Shown piece after piece: positions 63,737 to 64,000 of a DNA stretch of 64,000 nucleotides (its first letter is position 1; every line of letters begins with the position of its first letter). This DNA comes from Mesorhizobium sp. (GTDB lineage Bacteria; Pseudomonadota; Alphaproteobacteria; Rhizobiales; Rhizobiaceae). The position numbers were made by a program, and so were the translations under genes. The DNA lies in NCBI GenBank assembly GCA_004017275.1, contig SAKE01000003.1, positions 186,001 through 250,000 of the forward strand. The letters run 5' to 3'. The notes under the pieces are model-generated. The model saw nothing but the letters and a program-made list of their open reading frames with translations, did no database searches and had not been told where the DNA came from.

Positions 63737-64000
63737 TCAGCGGCCGAAATCATCGGAACTGAGGCGGGTCCAGCGGTCGCCCATCAATCCACCGATAAAG
63801 ATGTCGCCGGAGCGGACCGCTTCCGTGACCTCGGCGATCCGCGAGCGGACCATCGTCCCCCCGGCATAGCGGAAGAAGACATTCTTGTAGCCAAAGAGGT
63901 GAGGTATGAATCTGCCCTGCGTCTGACCGGTGATGCCCACGCAGCCCATCTCCCACGCGGCGGCGACAAGAGCATCCAGCGTCGCGCCCCAGTGCGACCC
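63737..64000 (-). CDS. C-terminal part of an unidentified protein (runs off the right edge)
   Basis: The frame is open from the right edge of the window to a TGA at 63737, about 87 residues. It runs through GSHWGATLDALVAAAWEMG, GCVGITGQTQGRFIPHLFGY and FFRYAGGTMVRSRIAEVTEA, and ends GDRWTRLSSDDFGR. The sequence has a mix of helices and aromatic residues suggesting a globular enzyme, perhaps of the GNAT/FemAB type, but I cannot name the family from this end alone. It is upstream of gltX on the same strand, 380 bases away. The start lies outside the window. Confidence 0.7.
   Translation of the reverse strand, partial: GSHWGATLDALVAAAWEMGCVGITGQTQGRFIPHLFGYKNVFFRYAGGTMVRSRIAEVTEAVRSGDIFIGGLMGDRWTRLSSDDFGR

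Overview
The window reads as chromosomal backbone of a high-GC alphaproteobacterium of the order Hyphomicrobiales, most likely Mesorhizobium or a close relative. The grounds are CckA, a GPR/RgsE-type giant growth-pole protein, a rhizobial DksA lacking most zinc cysteines, DUF2865, a complete urtABCDE operon, and LexA sites of the alphaproteobacterial GTTC-N7-GTTC type. I see no tRNA, rRNA, CRISPR array, insertion sequence, integrase or phage gene. Genus assignment is inference from gene content, not from a search.

1-7 kb: an AraC regulator with a divergent small protein, MarC, then ssb-DUF2306-OsmC on the minus strand. ssb and uvrA face away from each other, but about 3.1 kb lies between them, holding a cupin gene, an ArsR-AHSA1-ClpP operon and a small secreted protein. 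Both ssb and uvrA keep their own SOS box. 7-13 kb: uvrA, a GNAT, a DUF72 protein, a tiny membrane protein, a membrane diguanylate cyclase and a 58-residue protein. 13-20 kb: urtEDCBA on the minus strand behind a very good RpoN (-24/-12) promoter, with a hairpin between urtA and urtB. 20-26 kb: secreted PhoX phosphatase preceded by a hairpin tandem repeat, then DeoD, CckA and a FliO-domain protein.

26-43 kb: DksA, a SixA-like phosphatase, the YcjX/YcjF-type pair, small secreted proteins, an MFS pump with an AraC regulator, a Kef-type antiporter, folP-folB-folK, a DUF922 zincin-like protein, a 14-TM drug exporter, a ferredoxin reductase with its [2Fe-2S] ferredoxin, and an orphan Hpt protein. 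43-49 kb: one 2058-codon gene for a two-TM, repeat-rich coiled-coil protein, the most striking object here. 50-54 kb: an Mla-type lipid transport operon (mlaE with a fused STAS domain, mlaF, a long mlaD, and an outer-membrane-type lipoprotein). 54-64 kb: dipeptide epimerase, MFS transporter, LpxH-like phosphatase, an SDR that lacks the catalytic Tyr/Lys, two-domain malic enzyme, DUF2865 protein overlapping gltX tail to tail, a possible tiny transcription unit, and the C-terminal end of an unidentified protein.

Themes that link the genes: DNA damage (ssb, uvrA), nitrogen-controlled urea uptake (urt), envelope upkeep and polar growth (CckA, GPR, Mla, epimerase), and folate synthesis. I found no convincing wholly new multi-gene system. 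The best leads are the regulatory sites, the ArsR-AHSA1-ClpP insertion between ssb and uvrA, and the GPR-like protein.
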